Assembly (NCBI GenBank): GCA_034770075.1
Contig: CM068382.1
Coordinates: 496,001-560,000 of the forward strand
Direction: 5' to 3'
DNA: 64,000 nucleotides
DNA from: Aralia elata
Taxonomy: Eukaryota > Streptophyta > Magnoliopsida > Apiales > Araliaceae
In this document: piece after piece, positions 37,519 through 49,987 of the stretch
How the letters are laid out: every line of letters starts with the position of its first letter
Position numbering within the stretch: the stretch's first letter is position 1
Program-made: the position numbers and the translations under genes
Notes under the pieces: model-generated
The model's database searches: none
The model's input: only the letters and a program-made list of their open reading frames with translations
What the model was told of the DNA's origin: nothing

Positions 37519-40500
37519 ATGGACGTTGTCGTTGCCGCCGTCGGCGGGACCAGAAAGAGCAGCAGGAAGAAGAAGATGACTGTCGCCGCCACAGCCGCCT
37601 CCAGTTGCGGGACCAACGACAAGAAGAAGAAAAGACCACGAGGGATGAGAGAAGCTAAGCCTAAAACAACACATCAAGTTGAAGAAGGGTGCTGTACGTT
37701 TATTAGAGATATAGAAGATTTCAATTTTGGGAGAGACGAAATATTCAAAATTAGGGCTTCCCTGTTGGATTGGTACGAGAACAATCAGAGGGACCTTCCA
37801 TGGCGAAGAATCAGTAATAATAAGATTGATGATGATAATGATGAGGAAGAAAGCGATAGAAGGGCTTATGCTGTGTGGGTTTCTGAAATAATGCTTCAGC
37901 AAACTAGGGTTCAAACTGTAATTGACTATTTCAACCGTTGGATGCACAAATGGCCCACTCTTCTTCACCTCTCTCAAGCTTCTCTCGAGGTTCTTCTCTT
38001 TCTTCAAAATTTCAAACGACGGATTGACTTTCTAGATAGTTTATTAATTATCTGAAATATGTTTCAGGAGGTAAATGAGATGTGGGCTGGATTGGGTTAT
38101 TACAGAAGGGCAAGGTTTCTGCTTGAGGTGAGGCTTTGGTTACTTGCACTGATTGTAGCTACTGTTGGTGTGTCTATATGCATAGATATATGGTTATCTA
38201 ATATCTTTGCTTTTTGATCCTTTAGCTAAATTACGGATTATCATGAAATTAAAGATAATATAACAGGTTTGTCCCTGCAAAATTAAAGTTTTAAACTGCT
38301 AAAGTTATGTAGTATATGTAGTTATATAGAGATCTCCTTACAGCATTCATTGATCACAAGTTTTGAGTCACCTGTTAGAATGTCTTTATCATGGCATTAG
38401 CCTGTGTAATCTGTAGACTCTTAGCGCTGTTGCAAGGAATGTGCAGGCTTACAGCCCATTTCATTATATTATGGTTGTAGCCTGAAGATTTCTTTGCCAG
38501 AAACAACTCAAAATGTTCCACTTTATTGTTAAAACTCATCTAATAAATTTCAATTTTATTTCATTTTTTACTCATTAGTTTATGTTACACAATGAAAATG
38601 ACTAGTGAACAAATATCATCTCTGTTAACTTCTTTCTTTGCCATGGTTGAATGCAGAAATTTAGTCTTTCCTTACTGTTAAAGAATCAAGCTTTTTATAA
38701 TGCTGTAGGGGTGGGCCCTTCTAATTTGTGATGTGGGAAGCTTTTAGATTATTTATGTGAGTGAATACATCTTCCTGGATAATGTTTAGAATATATTGGA
38801 GCAATTATATATGTAAAAATAAAAGTAAGGTATAATCATTAATGGAGCAGGAAAATTGGAATCCTTTGCTGCTTGTACTATTTGAAATTGAAATTAATAT
38901 CTTCTTCTTGTCCATAGCATTCATTGATTGTATGTTTGCTTACCATTTCTGACCTTAGGGAGCGAAAATGATAGTTGAAGAAGGAGGTGGGTTTCCGAAA
39001 ACAGTTTCTGCTCTTCAGAAGGTTCGAGGAATTGGAGATTATACGGCTGGTGCAATTGCTTCTATAGCATTCAAGGAGGTGAGTTGCTTCTGTTGATTTT
39101 TATGATACACAATTTGTACTTTCGAGTTCCAAAATATTATATATTTGCTATCTAGGTAGTGCCTGTGGTAGATGGAAATGTTGTTAGGGTGATTGCCAGA
39201 TTAAAGACAATATCTGCAAATCCAAAAGACTCAATGACAGTCAAGAATATTTGGTGAGCTTTTGGTCTTTTCTAAAGCATTTCATAATTGATCCTTTTTA
39301 CTTAGATTTTGGTATCTAATTTATTATTGCTTTTGGGGAAAAAAATGCCAGTTTTGATCTCTCTCTCTCTCATAGACATTTATGCTAGCTTTTTATTGGC
39401 ACACATAACCCTGTGTAGTACAAACATGTAATTATCAGAGAGAAAATATGAAAAACAGATAGTCTACTTTGCTAGCTACATAATTACTCATGAGAATTTA
39501 TTTAAGCTTTTACCATTATCTTTGATACCAAGTTGTGTGAAATGTGTGGATCTAGGGTAGTTTATAGAAAAACTATGTATTTAATTTTGTTATTTTATTG
39601 AGTTTACTAAAACTGCATTAGATGTCATTTGCTTTTGTCTTTTTATCTTCCTACAGTATAGTTAGTGCTCAGTTTTTAATTTTTTTTTTTCACAATTTAA
39701 CAATCTAGATCATGTTTATACCAATTTTTATTATTTTATACAAAAGCATTGCAATGCTGGATCAATAATAGTTGCATAATCATCTGATTCTTCATGTCAT
39801 ATATTTTATTGTTATCTACAGACATGTTCTCAAATCTCCATTACCTTAAGAAGTAATTTTTTTTTTCGGTTTAAATTTTGATCAGGAAGTTAGCGGGTCA
39901 ATTAGTTGATCCTTGTAGGCCTGGAGATTTCAACCAGGCTCTTATGGAACTTGGTGCAACAATATGCACTCTGTCAAACCCAAGCTGTTCCATTTGCCCT
40001 GTCTCAGGTCAATGTCACGCACTGTCAGTATCTAGACGTGAGAAATCAGTACCTGTTACAAATTATCCAACAAAGGTTGTCAAGGCCAAACAAAGGCGCG
40101 AGTTTTCTGCTGTCAGTGTTGTGGAGATAATAGAAGGCGAAGCCTTGGTGGAGGAACCCCAGTCCGACAGTAGATTTCTTCTTGTGAAGAGGCCAGAGGA
40201 AGGTTTACTTGCTGGCCTGTGGGAGTTTCCATCTGTTCCATTGACTGAAGAAGTAGACTTGGTCACAAGGAGAGATGCGATTGATCATTTTTTGAAGTCC
40301 TCATTTAATCTAGATCCTAAAAGCACATGTAATGTAGTTTTAAGATATGATGTCGGAGAATATGTACATATCTTCAGTCACATTCGTCTCAAGATGTATA
40401 TAGAGTTGCTGGTTCTACATCTAAAAGGTTCTACCCCAGTGATAAATTCCTATATATATGTGTGTGTGTGTGTGTGTATTTATATATATGCACAGCCATA

Positions 40501-41497
40501 ATCATTATGGTTAAGCTTTCTAGGTATTAAATTCTAAAGTCTAGTTTCTGTTGGCATCAAGGTGGAAAGAATCTTTTGCATGCAAAGCTGGATAAAGAGG
40601 CCATGGTTTGGAAGTATGTTAATAGCAAGGACATCGCAAGCATGGGATTAACATCTGGAGTGAGAAAGGTATGATGTCAATATATACTTAAAAGTGTAAA
40701 AGAAGTTGTAACAGAAGCTCTTTTAACTAGTGGCAAAGGATAACTGATAAATGGAAGAGCATCAAACCTCTGATCTTTTATTTATCAGATTACTAGTTGA
40801 TAAATAATTGAGCTCAAGTGGAACATGTCTTATATTTGCCCTTCTTGCAAAAGTGAAATGTCAAGAGTCGGGAGACAATGGTTATGGAGTAGAATAATGA
40901 ACATATGCTGTCAAATGAAAGATCAACCATTGGAGGCGCTGGGGGGGGGGTGGAGAGCCAGGATTTTACTTCAAGGGGGCAAATCTTTTGAGATTTTGGA
41001 AATATTTTGTGATGTGGGAAGAATTATATTTTCATAATTAAGGGAGTCAAACTTCCTACCTCTATATTAATGCAATTCAAGGCCTTCTTTTGCTTGAACA
41101 ATTGCATAGAGTATAAATACTATAATTTTCCCCAGAAATCATGAGAGCAACTGCACCCTTATTTAGCTTGGATTTCCATGCTTTGAATTTTGAAATCATC
41201 AGCTTTCAACATAATCCATGATATACTTTTTGATTGATAATCTTTTCCATCTGTTTATTAGCTAGTGGAAAATGCATGAACTCTAGGCCTTCTTCACAGT
41301 ATCTGTTTGAGGTCTAATTTTGTGATGTTATTGTGTAACATGTTTGTGTTGTCATTTATTTTTCTTACTTTTATGTCATGATGCAGGTTTACACTATGAT
41401 TCAGAAATTTAAGCAGAGTAAGTTTGAGCCCATCCCACCAAAAGCAAGTAAGAAAAGAGTGGCAAAAGATACTAAGAAGTTGTTGAACAGGACCTAG
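37519..41497 (+). CDS. MUTYH: Adenine DNA glycosylase (MutY homologue)
   Basis: It removes adenine mispaired with 8-oxoguanine in base excision repair. Seven exons: 37519-37989, 38068-38127, 38959-39078, 39156-39253, 39886-40427, 40562-40668, 41387-41497, total 1509 bp (502 aa), all introns GT-AG. The first in-frame ATG is 37519; the frame is open upstream to 37399 but has no ATG there. The N-terminus is a basic low-complexity tail (KSSRKKK, DKKKKRPRG) that could help nuclear targeting. WVSEIMLQQTRVQTV holds the catalytic glutamate. VRGIGDYTAGAIASIAF is the helix-hairpin-helix and VPVVDGNVVRV holds the catalytic aspartate. CTLSNPSCSICPVSGQC gives the C-x6-C-x2-C-x5-C iron-sulfur cluster. The C-terminal NUDIX-like part begins FLLVKRPEEGLLAGLWEFPS. 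An acidic insert (DDDNDEEESD) splits LPWRR from AYAVWVSE; such variable inserts occur in plant homologues. Confidence 0.95.
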
Positions 41498-42335
41498 ACG
41501 GGAAAAGTAGTGGAAGGTCTCGTCTGTAGTAATGTATCAACAAAACAATTTTAGGTGCTTGGTCTGCTGCTCGTCTGCCAAACCAGTGCATCCTTTTGTT
41601 AGTCAAGCATAGATTATAATTCTTCAGGCTCTACTTTATGTGATCATTTGCTGGAAGCAAGCCAACTACTGGAGCGGAGCAAATGAGATTAACTTAATGT
41701 CAGCATCTATTTCCCTTACAAAGGAAATTTTTGTAAAGCTGACGTTTTGGACGTAATTGTAAAACTGAATTTATATATTTTGGTACTGTCCATTGGCTTT
41801 GAGACTTTGTCAATTAACCAACCCAGATGGTAAGAAGTTTGTTCGTCTGTCCAAGATAGGATGCTTATCCGAACAGAGTTCATTTGTTGTCGCATATTAG
41901 CTCTGCCGGAAAAGGAGCGTCTTATCTGATTTGTTGGGTTTCTTTTTTTTATGCGTAATAACGTTTTACTAGGATTCTATCATTTTTGAATGGACACTTT
42001 GTTTCACAAAAGCCCGTATATTAAATTGAAGGGTTAATAAATTCATTTTTTTTTTTTTGGGTTTTTGAATTGCTTTTTATGAATGTGATAAACATGACAA
42101 GACAACCAGATGAGGGACATAAATTTAATCCGTTTTGGGCAAGAACAAGAAAAACGGAAAAAAAATCGTTTTTAAAATCTCATGAAAGTAGTACTTATTT
42201 AAGTTTCCTTCAGATTTATGCACTTATCCTGGATTGAAAATTTAGTAAACTGGTGCAACAGGACTCGGTGCCAATAGTTGTACATATCGGGACGTGTTAA
42301 ATAACGTATATGATATATATGGCCTATATAAATAC

Positions 42336-42375
<40 letters not shown>

Positions 42376-42689
42376 ATAAAGGAAGAAATAAATAAATAAA
42401 AAGAGAGACAGAGTCTTGAAGTTGAGAAATCAGTGGCAAATATTTGGCCAAAGCAGTGTGTGGATGAGAAAGCTTGTTTTTCCTCTTCACCTCTTCCGTC
42501 CCTGCTGACCTTCATTTTTCATTTGCTTCTTTCTAACCTCTCAACTAAACTACATTTATCTCTCCCTCTTTTTCTTCTGGTGAAGTAATGACATAAAAGA
42601 AGAATGTTTGATTAGTCAGAGATAAAGAAGAAACAAGAATCATCAAACACTTCTCTCTCTCTCTCTCTCTGTTTTTCCTCCTGAAAAAA
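41498..42689. other. Intergenic region between MUTYH and NdhV-like genes
   Basis: Contains the MUTYH 3' UTR, then AT-rich DNA with a long TA microsatellite (42339-42369). The last 100 bases hold a (CT)n tract (42652-42670) typical of plant 5' leaders. No other gene seen. Confidence 0.6.
42339..42369. repeat. (TA)n microsatellite
   Basis: About fifteen TA units in intergenic DNA. Confidence 0.9.
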
Positions 42690-43140
42690 ATGGCGACAAC
42701 AGGAGGATCTATTGCTGTTCCCAGCTTTCGCTCATCTTCATACTTGAGCTGTAAACCCAAACCCACTTGTACACTCTCCATGGTAATATTCACCCCTCTA
42801 CACTCCATGTTTATCTGTTGATATATGAATCAAGCTGAGTCTCTGTTTTGGTGTGTCATTAAACTACTATAATTTTCTTCTTCTTGTTAAAATCTCCCCT
42901 GGTTTGTATGACTCTTGGAAGATTAAGAAAATAACAAAATATGTTTCTCTTTATTTTCTTTACTCATTTTGTCCTACTAGTGTTGAACACTGGCTGAGGT
43001 GGAATCATCTATTGCTCTTTTGTGTGCAGCAGATGGTGAGTAGTAAATTAGTGAGCTCCCACCGGAGTATTGCCTGTTCTGCTGTGCAAGAATCATCCAC
43101 ACCTACTGGTTGGTAACTTCTGCTTTCTCACCAATCACCG

Positions 43141-43208
<68 letters not shown>

Positions 43209-44070
43209 CCTTCCTTCCATTCATTTTCATATCAATTTTGATGCATGCACTGCTCATTATTGTGTTGTTGTCTACAATATACTCCTACTACTATATATTT
43301 TTGGTTTTATCTATTTTTGGCAAACGATTTTATTTGGTCTGTCTAATTTCTCTGCACGCACTTATGTTGTTAAAAAGTAGCTACTGCTGAAACAAAGGAT
43401 AAAAAGGAGGCAGAGTCTGCCAAAGAAGCAGCTCCCGCAAAGCCTAAGCCTCCGGCAAAAGCTCCAGCCAAGCCATTACCTCAGATGATGGAAGAGGATG
43501 TCATCCCTTCACTCAAAGCAATTCTTGAAGCTCAAGATGACATCTCCCAGATCGACTTGTCTTTTGGAGATAACAGGGTTAGCCTAGCCTGTCCCCTAAT
43601 TTCATTCATTCATACATTTTCCCAGTTGAGCCCAAATGGGGAAGCAGAATAACAAAATTTTGCTTTTTTTAATATTGTGGTTTTTATTTTTTATTTTTTA
43701 TCACACACTACGTACGACAGCTAGAAGGTTCCTTTCTAAAGAAGAGCATTCCTTATTCATTTTGGGCATTCTTCCCCGACGGAGTTCTCACCGGTAATTA
43801 AGCTTTCTTTCTTTCTGCTCTTACTAACTATATTCCCATTCCCATTCCCATTCCCATTCCCGGTACTCATTTAACTAACCCAACCCTGCTGTCTTGTCTC
43901 TTCTTGCCCGTGCAGGTCCAAAAGGATTTTCTTTGTCATCCTACGGGTCGGAAGCCAGCACCGTCGAGCCCTTTCTCATTGATGAGAGGAGGATCTCTGC
44001 AAAACATGTTGTCTTCTGGGTTGAGAAGCGTTTGGCAGCTCAAGGAATAATTCCCGTGTGGAAACAATGA
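42690..44070 (+). CDS. ndhV: Chloroplast NDH-complex subunit, NdhV-like (DUF2996 family)
   Basis: Five exons: 42690-42782, 43033-43108, 43381-43577, 43721-43793, 43916-44070, total 594 bp (197 aa). The N-terminus MATTGGSIAVPSFRSSSYLS is serine-rich like a chloroplast transit peptide. Next comes a lysine/proline/alanine linker (KPKPPAKAPAKP). The conserved core has EEDVIPSLKAILEAQDDISQ, LEGSFLKKSIPYSFWAFFPD, STVEPFLIDERR and HVVFWVEKRLAAQGIIP. From memory this pattern matches the plant protein identified as NdhV, a stabilising subunit of the thylakoid NADH dehydrogenase-like complex. Exon 2 has a tandem acceptor (CAGCAG, 43027-43032) and two donors four bases apart after 43108 and 43112; only the first keeps the frame. 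The name rests on recall; the chloroplast location is well supported by the transit-like start. Confidence 0.75.
43141..43206. repeat. (TA)n(GA)n compound microsatellite in NdhV-like intron 2
   Basis: About 13 TA units run directly into about 20 GA units, just 33 bases after the exon 2 donor. Confidence 0.92.
43832..43860. repeat. (CCCATT)n repeat in NdhV-like intron 4
   Basis: About four to five hexanucleotide units in a 122-bp intron. Confidence 0.85.
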
Positions 44071-44822
44071 ATAATCACCTTCCAATTCACTCCAACAAAT
44101 TTGTGTAATCATCATCATCATCATCATCCAATTGTATCATTTTTTGGTTAATGTTGATAATGATATAGCATCCCTTCAATTAAAGAGCACACTCTGTTTA
44201 TTCCTAACCACATCCACATTCTTCTTATTTTGTTCACCACCACCCCACCACACCACATTCCCCTATACTTTTAATGACATTGTACACTTCACAATAACAT
44301 GAAGCCCGGCTCTAAATCCCATCCCAGCTCCGTATATGTAGGTATCCTGTTCATGTAAACATGTGGATAAAGAAAGTGTTGCCATAGACAGTATCAAAGG
44401 CATTTCTGACAGCCTTCTTGTTTTTTTTTTAACCAAGAAACACGTAATGGGAACACCTTATCATATACTAATGAGGAATCACTCTTTTCTGGACAGGTAG
44501 TATTTAAAAATCATACTATCGAAACTGAACTTTAATGCATATCTGGAACTATAATCTATCATGAAATTCATAAAGCTTTTCTGCTTTTAACACGTTTTCT
44601 ACACACAGCTCAAAATACCAAAATTGTTTTCATCATTTTTGCGAACGTGACCTTGTCAAATAATTCACATTTAAGCACCCATCAGGGATCATAAACATAC
44701 ATTCTCAAATAATAATATATAAAAAAAAGGGGTTCATAAACATACAACAGGTTCCTCGATCAAGCTGTTCAAATCCTAGAAATTACACACAGCATAAACT
44801 TCAAGTAAAGTCGTGATGATTG
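44071..44822. other. Convergent 3' region between NdhV-like gene and uncharacterised gene
   Basis: Holds the 3' UTRs of two convergent genes. An (ATC)n run lies at about 44108-44128. Nothing else seen. Confidence 0.6.
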
Positions 44823-47068
44823 TTAGGTGTTAGATTTGGCATTTGCATTCTGCATTGCACGCTTAAGTTCGCTCAAGAAGTTCATATGCGAACCAGAAGA
44901 AGGGCCAACACTGGGCGATTGGGGCATCGACTGAAGACAAGACACAAACAACAATTGCAAGTGAGTGAGTGAGTTTGAGTTGGGAATGCGAGTGTGTGTT
45001 TATGCCTGTGTGAGGGAAAGGGAGAGAAGGTAAAAAAAAATAAAAATAAAAAATCTAGTTTACCTGTTGAGGAAGTCTGAAGTTCCCCCATGCTGATGCA
45101 CCACTTCCCGAATACATTATCGGCCTTTCTGAAAATAGACAAACAACAATAACTGATTAAAAACACTGTCATCTTAGTAATACAGTAATATTTTAAATTT
45201 TAAGTGCATTCTTCATTCTAATTCTTCGACGTTCTTTGTATATTTTAATTTTTAGTATCAGCTTTTAAAAGGCTAACAATATTAAAGGTTCAAGTCAGTA
45301 TGTTTTGGGGATTTCTAGAGTTTCTTTACAGATAAAATGCATGTATTTCATTAAACTCTTCACTAAAATTCCACAAGGACACCCTATCAACCACAAGATT
45401 CGAATGTCTGAAGAGAAATTGTTGTTCTTTATGGAATTTGTGTGTAACGAGTCTTAAAAGAAAAACCCCATACTTCAATAACATTGAAATTGTTATTTGA
45501 TGAAAAATACTGAAGGTAAATAGCCTAAACAGTTGATGCAAACAAGCATTTAAAAGATTAAAAGGTTCTTTAACTCGCCAGCTGAATCTATTGAAAGATT
45601 ATTGTACGCATCCATAGCAGCAGCCCAACCTGCATGAGAAAATATAAAGAGGAATGATAGTCAGACAAAATAATTAACTCATTAAAAAAGCAAAAATAAA
45701 AAAAAATAACAGCTTTCGAGAAAATGTGGAATCAAAATACATCATGACAGAAATACAGATTGGTTTTTGAGCCTGCAAAACACACCTATGAAATAGAAAA
45801 CGTGCAATAATTGTACTCCAATGAATCAGCATGTTACTATATTCATATTATATGAATGGAAAAATGCACAAACATCATATTCATCACTGTATTAAACATT
45901 CAACAAATTATTAACTAATAATATAGTAGAGACTTACGGTCATTCAGAAGATGAAAAGCTTCACTGCTACAACATCCGTGCAAAGATATCAACCTTGCAT
46001 GAGCATTCTCATTCACAAGAATGCTGCTGCCTGCATCCCTGCGATCTAAATTAGGAACATTTTTTGATGCAACAACCTGATTCCTCTCTCCTTCGTTTGG
46101 GTAACTGCTTGCACGTTCTAATCTATCTGCAGCAAAAGAGCTGAGCTTGTTCAGCATAAAAGATTGTTTGATCAATATAGATAACTGAATGCAGCACCAA
46201 GTTTCCTGCTTCCGTCACTACAACATGGTAACTATCACATGCACAAACAAATATGCTCTGAATAGGTTCACATGGATGAAACTTTATTTGTTATGAATGA
46301 ATATTTTTAAAAGTTCCTTCAGTCCATGTTTTACAAGTTAGATAAGGGGGAGGGGGAAACTGATCATTCTCTAATGGTCGAGAGTCATCTTTATTTTATT
46401 TCCATCTGCTTTAAACAGAAGATTACTGCTCCGAAAGTACAAAATATACAGTTTTGTAACTATGATCACTACACCAGAATTTTATCTTTTGCTAGTCTTC
46501 CAAGTTTTGACTGAAATACCACAAACTCATCATCCAGAGCTTTTGGTATCAATACTCACCTTATTCCGGTTGGGTTAGAGTTACTATCACATTCGCCATT
46601 TTTTTAGGTTGCATGTTCAAGATCCTCAGTTGAAACTTGAAAGTAACTTTATCGAGTATTCAAAGGCAACAAACTGAAACAGATAAGTAACACCAATTGC
46701 CACAAATTGGAAGTTTAAACAAGAAATGAAACAAATAATCAGGCAACCAGCATGTCAGGCCAATCACCACTACATGCAAATTATTCCGCTTGTGACAATA
46801 TTGAGGAGAATCATTTAGGAAAGGCCATTCTTAAGCAACATAAGAATGTCAATGAATCTGAAGGATCTTCTCTAAGGCCAAAGACAGGTTGGCAGTCAGC
46901 AATAAAGATATGTGAGAAGAGGTTGGGTGGAAAAATTAGTCAAGGGGTCGGGATGGTTATAACTTTTTCAGAAGCACGTTATTGATCCTTGAAATGAACA
47001 TATTTTCTGTCTGCACTCTCTTAACAAGATTTCTCCGTATTAGTGTTGTGATAACCACGGCATGACAC

Positions 47069-47103
<35 letters not shown>

Positions 47104-48440
47104 TAAAGTTTTGAAGGACAAGTTGTTGTGGAGATATGCTAAGGATCAGGTCATTGAGGATAACAGTAGTGAATGATGAAAACAACGTAAGGAAGAAATC
47201 CATCTGATCGTGTGGCATCCGTTGTCTCCTTCAGTATAATTGGTTTTGGAGTGGGGGGCATGGGTCCAGTGTATGAAGTTCTTATCAATATGAAAAAAAA
47301 TAAGATTACCTTCCATCTTGTGAACGGACAGGAAGCACTCTCCGGGAAATAATACAAAACTAATGTGCTCAATAAAATGACTATGTTGAAACTCAAGAGT
47401 GAAAAGGAGTGAGTTTCAATCTCGACAATCTAATATATGGTACACCACTACACAAGTGACAAGTCACATAAATGGTACAAACTGAATGGGAATCAAACAG
47501 CCCATATGCTTCTATCTGTATGTTCTCTCTTATATATCAAGTTAAATTCACCAAAACCTTACCAAGTTAAAATACAAAAAATATAAGTAGAGATACACCA
47601 AGATGAGCTCAATTTCAGGCCTCCATATGCTTCAAAGACATCTTTATGTCATTGAAATCAAAAATCTGACCGCAGTCAAAAGAGGAAATAAAATAACTAG
47701 GCGTCAAAGCCTTGTCTTCCTATTGTCCTAAATAAGTGAAGGTTGCTCGAGGTGACTTCTTAGGATGTCTTTGCCCCGTTCCTCCTTTTGGAGACCCATA
47801 CCTCAAAGCACCATTTTGCGCTATCCAAAGGACAGCTAAAAATGAAAAAAACCAGCACCCAATCCCAACACATATACATGTAAAAAGACGAAATATAGTA
47901 CAAGACAATTTGTCAGCTACAAATCAAGAAAATATATGAAAGCATCAAGTATAAATATTACAATTTGGCAACATGAGGTTGAGAATTGAATTGAATCGAA
48001 TCCTTTGTTTTCGGGTAGTCTGTATACAGTTCTTGCTTCAATGAAAGTGACCTTGAGCATTTACTTAACTGAGCTAATTTACCCCAAGTTCAGCTTCGTA
48101 CATATATTTATACATACACATGCAAATTTAGAAAGGGATTTAGTAATTAGTAGTAGTACTAAGTAAGGTATAAAAGTTGTTTATTACCTCCTCCAGATTT
48201 GCGCCTGCCTATAGAACGGTTCCTGCATGTAAGAAATGAAATCAAATCACGACCACACTTAAAAATTAATCGACCAATCAAATATCCAAATCAAGGGGGG
48301 TGTGTGTGTGTGTGTGTTTGTGTATATATAGGGAGAGCGAGAATGAAAAGTAAGTACCTTTGATTAGGAGGAGCATACCGCTTGATGGTGGCAATGTTGG
48401 CTGTGGCTGACGAATCGCTGCTGCTAGGGTTTTCCAGCAT
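44823..48440 (-). CDS. Uncharacterised plant protein, 176 aa
   Basis: Six exons (minus): 48440-48358, 48222-48188, 46126-45938, 45629-45579, 45128-45064, 44930-44823, total 531 bp (176 aa). The start MLENPSSSDSSATANIATIK is the first ATG after the leader. Then come YAPPNQRNRSIGRRKSGG (basic, possible RNA or nuclear-signal patch), a serine/asparagine-rich middle (ERASSYPNEGERNQ), LISLHGCCSSEAFHLLNDRW, AAAMDAYNNLSIDSAERPIM and a C-terminal FLSELKRAMQNANAKSNT that could form a short helix. No catalytic motif, signal peptide or membrane helix is visible. Frame and splice sites agree throughout, but the intron after 45579 must start with GCGAGT to keep the frame. I do not recognise a named family. 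It is likely real because all junctions join in frame without stops. Confidence 0.75.
46127..48187 (-). other. Intron 2 of the uncharacterised gene; no second gene seen
   Basis: A 2.06-kb intron. It holds a GT/GA microsatellite (47069-47104). A short open frame on the plus strand (46752-46985) and one on the minus strand (47720-47908) have no recognised domain and I do not call them genes. Confidence 0.5.
47069..47104. repeat. (GT)n(GA)n compound microsatellite
   Basis: About eight GT units followed by about ten GA units. Confidence 0.9.
48297..48320. repeat. (GT)n microsatellite in intron 1 of the uncharacterised gene
   Basis: About ten GT units 37 bases downstream (minus strand) of the exon 1 donor. 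Confidence 0.88.
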
Positions 48441-49891
48441 TTTCTATTTCTTTCCCCCAACACCACCGCCGCCGCCGCCACACTTGATATAGATGTGTGT
48501 ATATATATGAGTATGTATAAATTGGTGAAATAAGATGATGGGGAGTATTTCAGACCTCGAATTTCGCACTTTATTTCTTTCTGGTCAGTTTACTTTGTTT
48601 TCGCCCCCGTCGAGAAAATGGATACACTCCCGGAGAGAGAGAAAAACAAAAACAAAGTGCGAAAATTCAACGATACAAAGCCTATATTTTCTTGCAGATG
48701 GAGATGGGTCGTCGACTAGAAGCAACACGCGACCACAAAGAGCGTGTAGATACTCCCCAGTCATTTTTCGCAACTAATTTTATAGTCTGCACCCTGAATT
48801 TAAAAAGTACTAATTTACACCCCCCCCGAACTATAGGTATATTCGATTATTAGTATTTTTTTAGTGTTTTCATCCACTCCACAAATAAATTTGATGCAAT
48901 ACTTTTTAACTTCAAATATTATATTTGTAGGTTAAATAAAGCAAGCTTGAAATAAATTATTTTATGAAAAAAAGAGATTTTGACGTGTAATCTAAAATTT
49001 CAAAAGTATTAAATACGCTATGAATTAATAGACAATTAAGTATTATATTAAAATATTTTTAACACAAGTTTCATATTTTTAACAAGTCAAAAGTAACTTG
49101 AAATTCGAGTCAAATAATAATTAAAGAAGAACACAGATAATTAGTCACTAAAAATCTAAATATAAAAAATAAAATATAATTTTTCAAACTTTATTGTATC
49201 CTAAACTTTACAAGTTATTTGTCAAATTTCTAAGCAGTTGTAAAAATTATTGAAGATTTAGCGGCTTTTCAATAAAATAATCAGAAATTATAAATTCTGC
49301 AAAAAATATGAATAGCAAATGAACTGCAACCAAAAAATTAAAAAGAAGGGGGAAAATGAATTCCTAAAAGTACAAGGCCTTATTATCATCAAGCCATTTG
49401 CCAGACTGTCATAAATCTACCACCATACATTTCTTAATTTGTCAATTGTGCACCAATATTTTTTAAGTTATTTCGCACAATTTGAGTTTCAGAAATTATA
49501 ACAACAAGATCATTTCCGTGTAATTGTATTTAGGATTTAATTTGGAAAAAAAGTATATCTAGTAGCTGTGTGGGTCATTGTGGTCCAAAAAACCCGACCC
49601 AGACGAATGTTTCAACCTTCAAAAATTAATTTATGTCCTAGATGAGAAACATAAACTTTTTTTGTATTATTTTTATGTGTTTTAATAAGGAAAAAAAAGA
49701 GGGGGGAAATTTGAGAAAGAAACTAAAAATCTTTTATACTCCACCTTCCAAAAACAAACACTAATTCATAAGGGTCCTTATCTTTCTGCTTGCTTTTTCT
49801 GAAATAATTTTTACAAACAAACAGTGTTGGAGTTGGTTCGGATCCCTTCTTTCTCAATTTCAGTTTCTTTATCTTTCTCGACACGCCTTAT

Positions 49892-49932
<41 letters not shown>

Positions 49933-49987
49933 TAGTAGTTTTTTTAATTAATTCATATTCTCACCCTCAAACAACGAATTGAAGCAA
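48441..49987. other. Divergent promoter region between uncharacterised gene and RPAIN
   Basis: GCC repeats at 48466-48480 lie in the leader of the minus-strand gene. The middle is AT-rich without a recognisable gene. A TA/CA compound microsatellite lies at 49890-49932, just upstream of the RPAIN start. Confidence 0.55.
49890..49932. repeat. (TA)n(CA)n compound microsatellite near RPAIN start
   Basis: About eleven TA units followed by about ten CA units, 55 bases before the RPAIN start codon, so probably in the promoter or leader. Confidence 0.9.

Noticed and set aside
37510..38007. 165-residue minus-strand open frame
   Set aside because: It is the shadow of MUTYH exon 1, which carries the conserved glycosylase motifs on the plus strand.
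42690..44070. Photosystem I PsaE or NdhS for the small chloroplast protein
   Set aside because: The core (SFWAFFPDG, STVEPFLIDERR, HVVFWVEKRLAAQGIIP) does not match the SH3-like folds of those proteins; NdhV-like is the better match.
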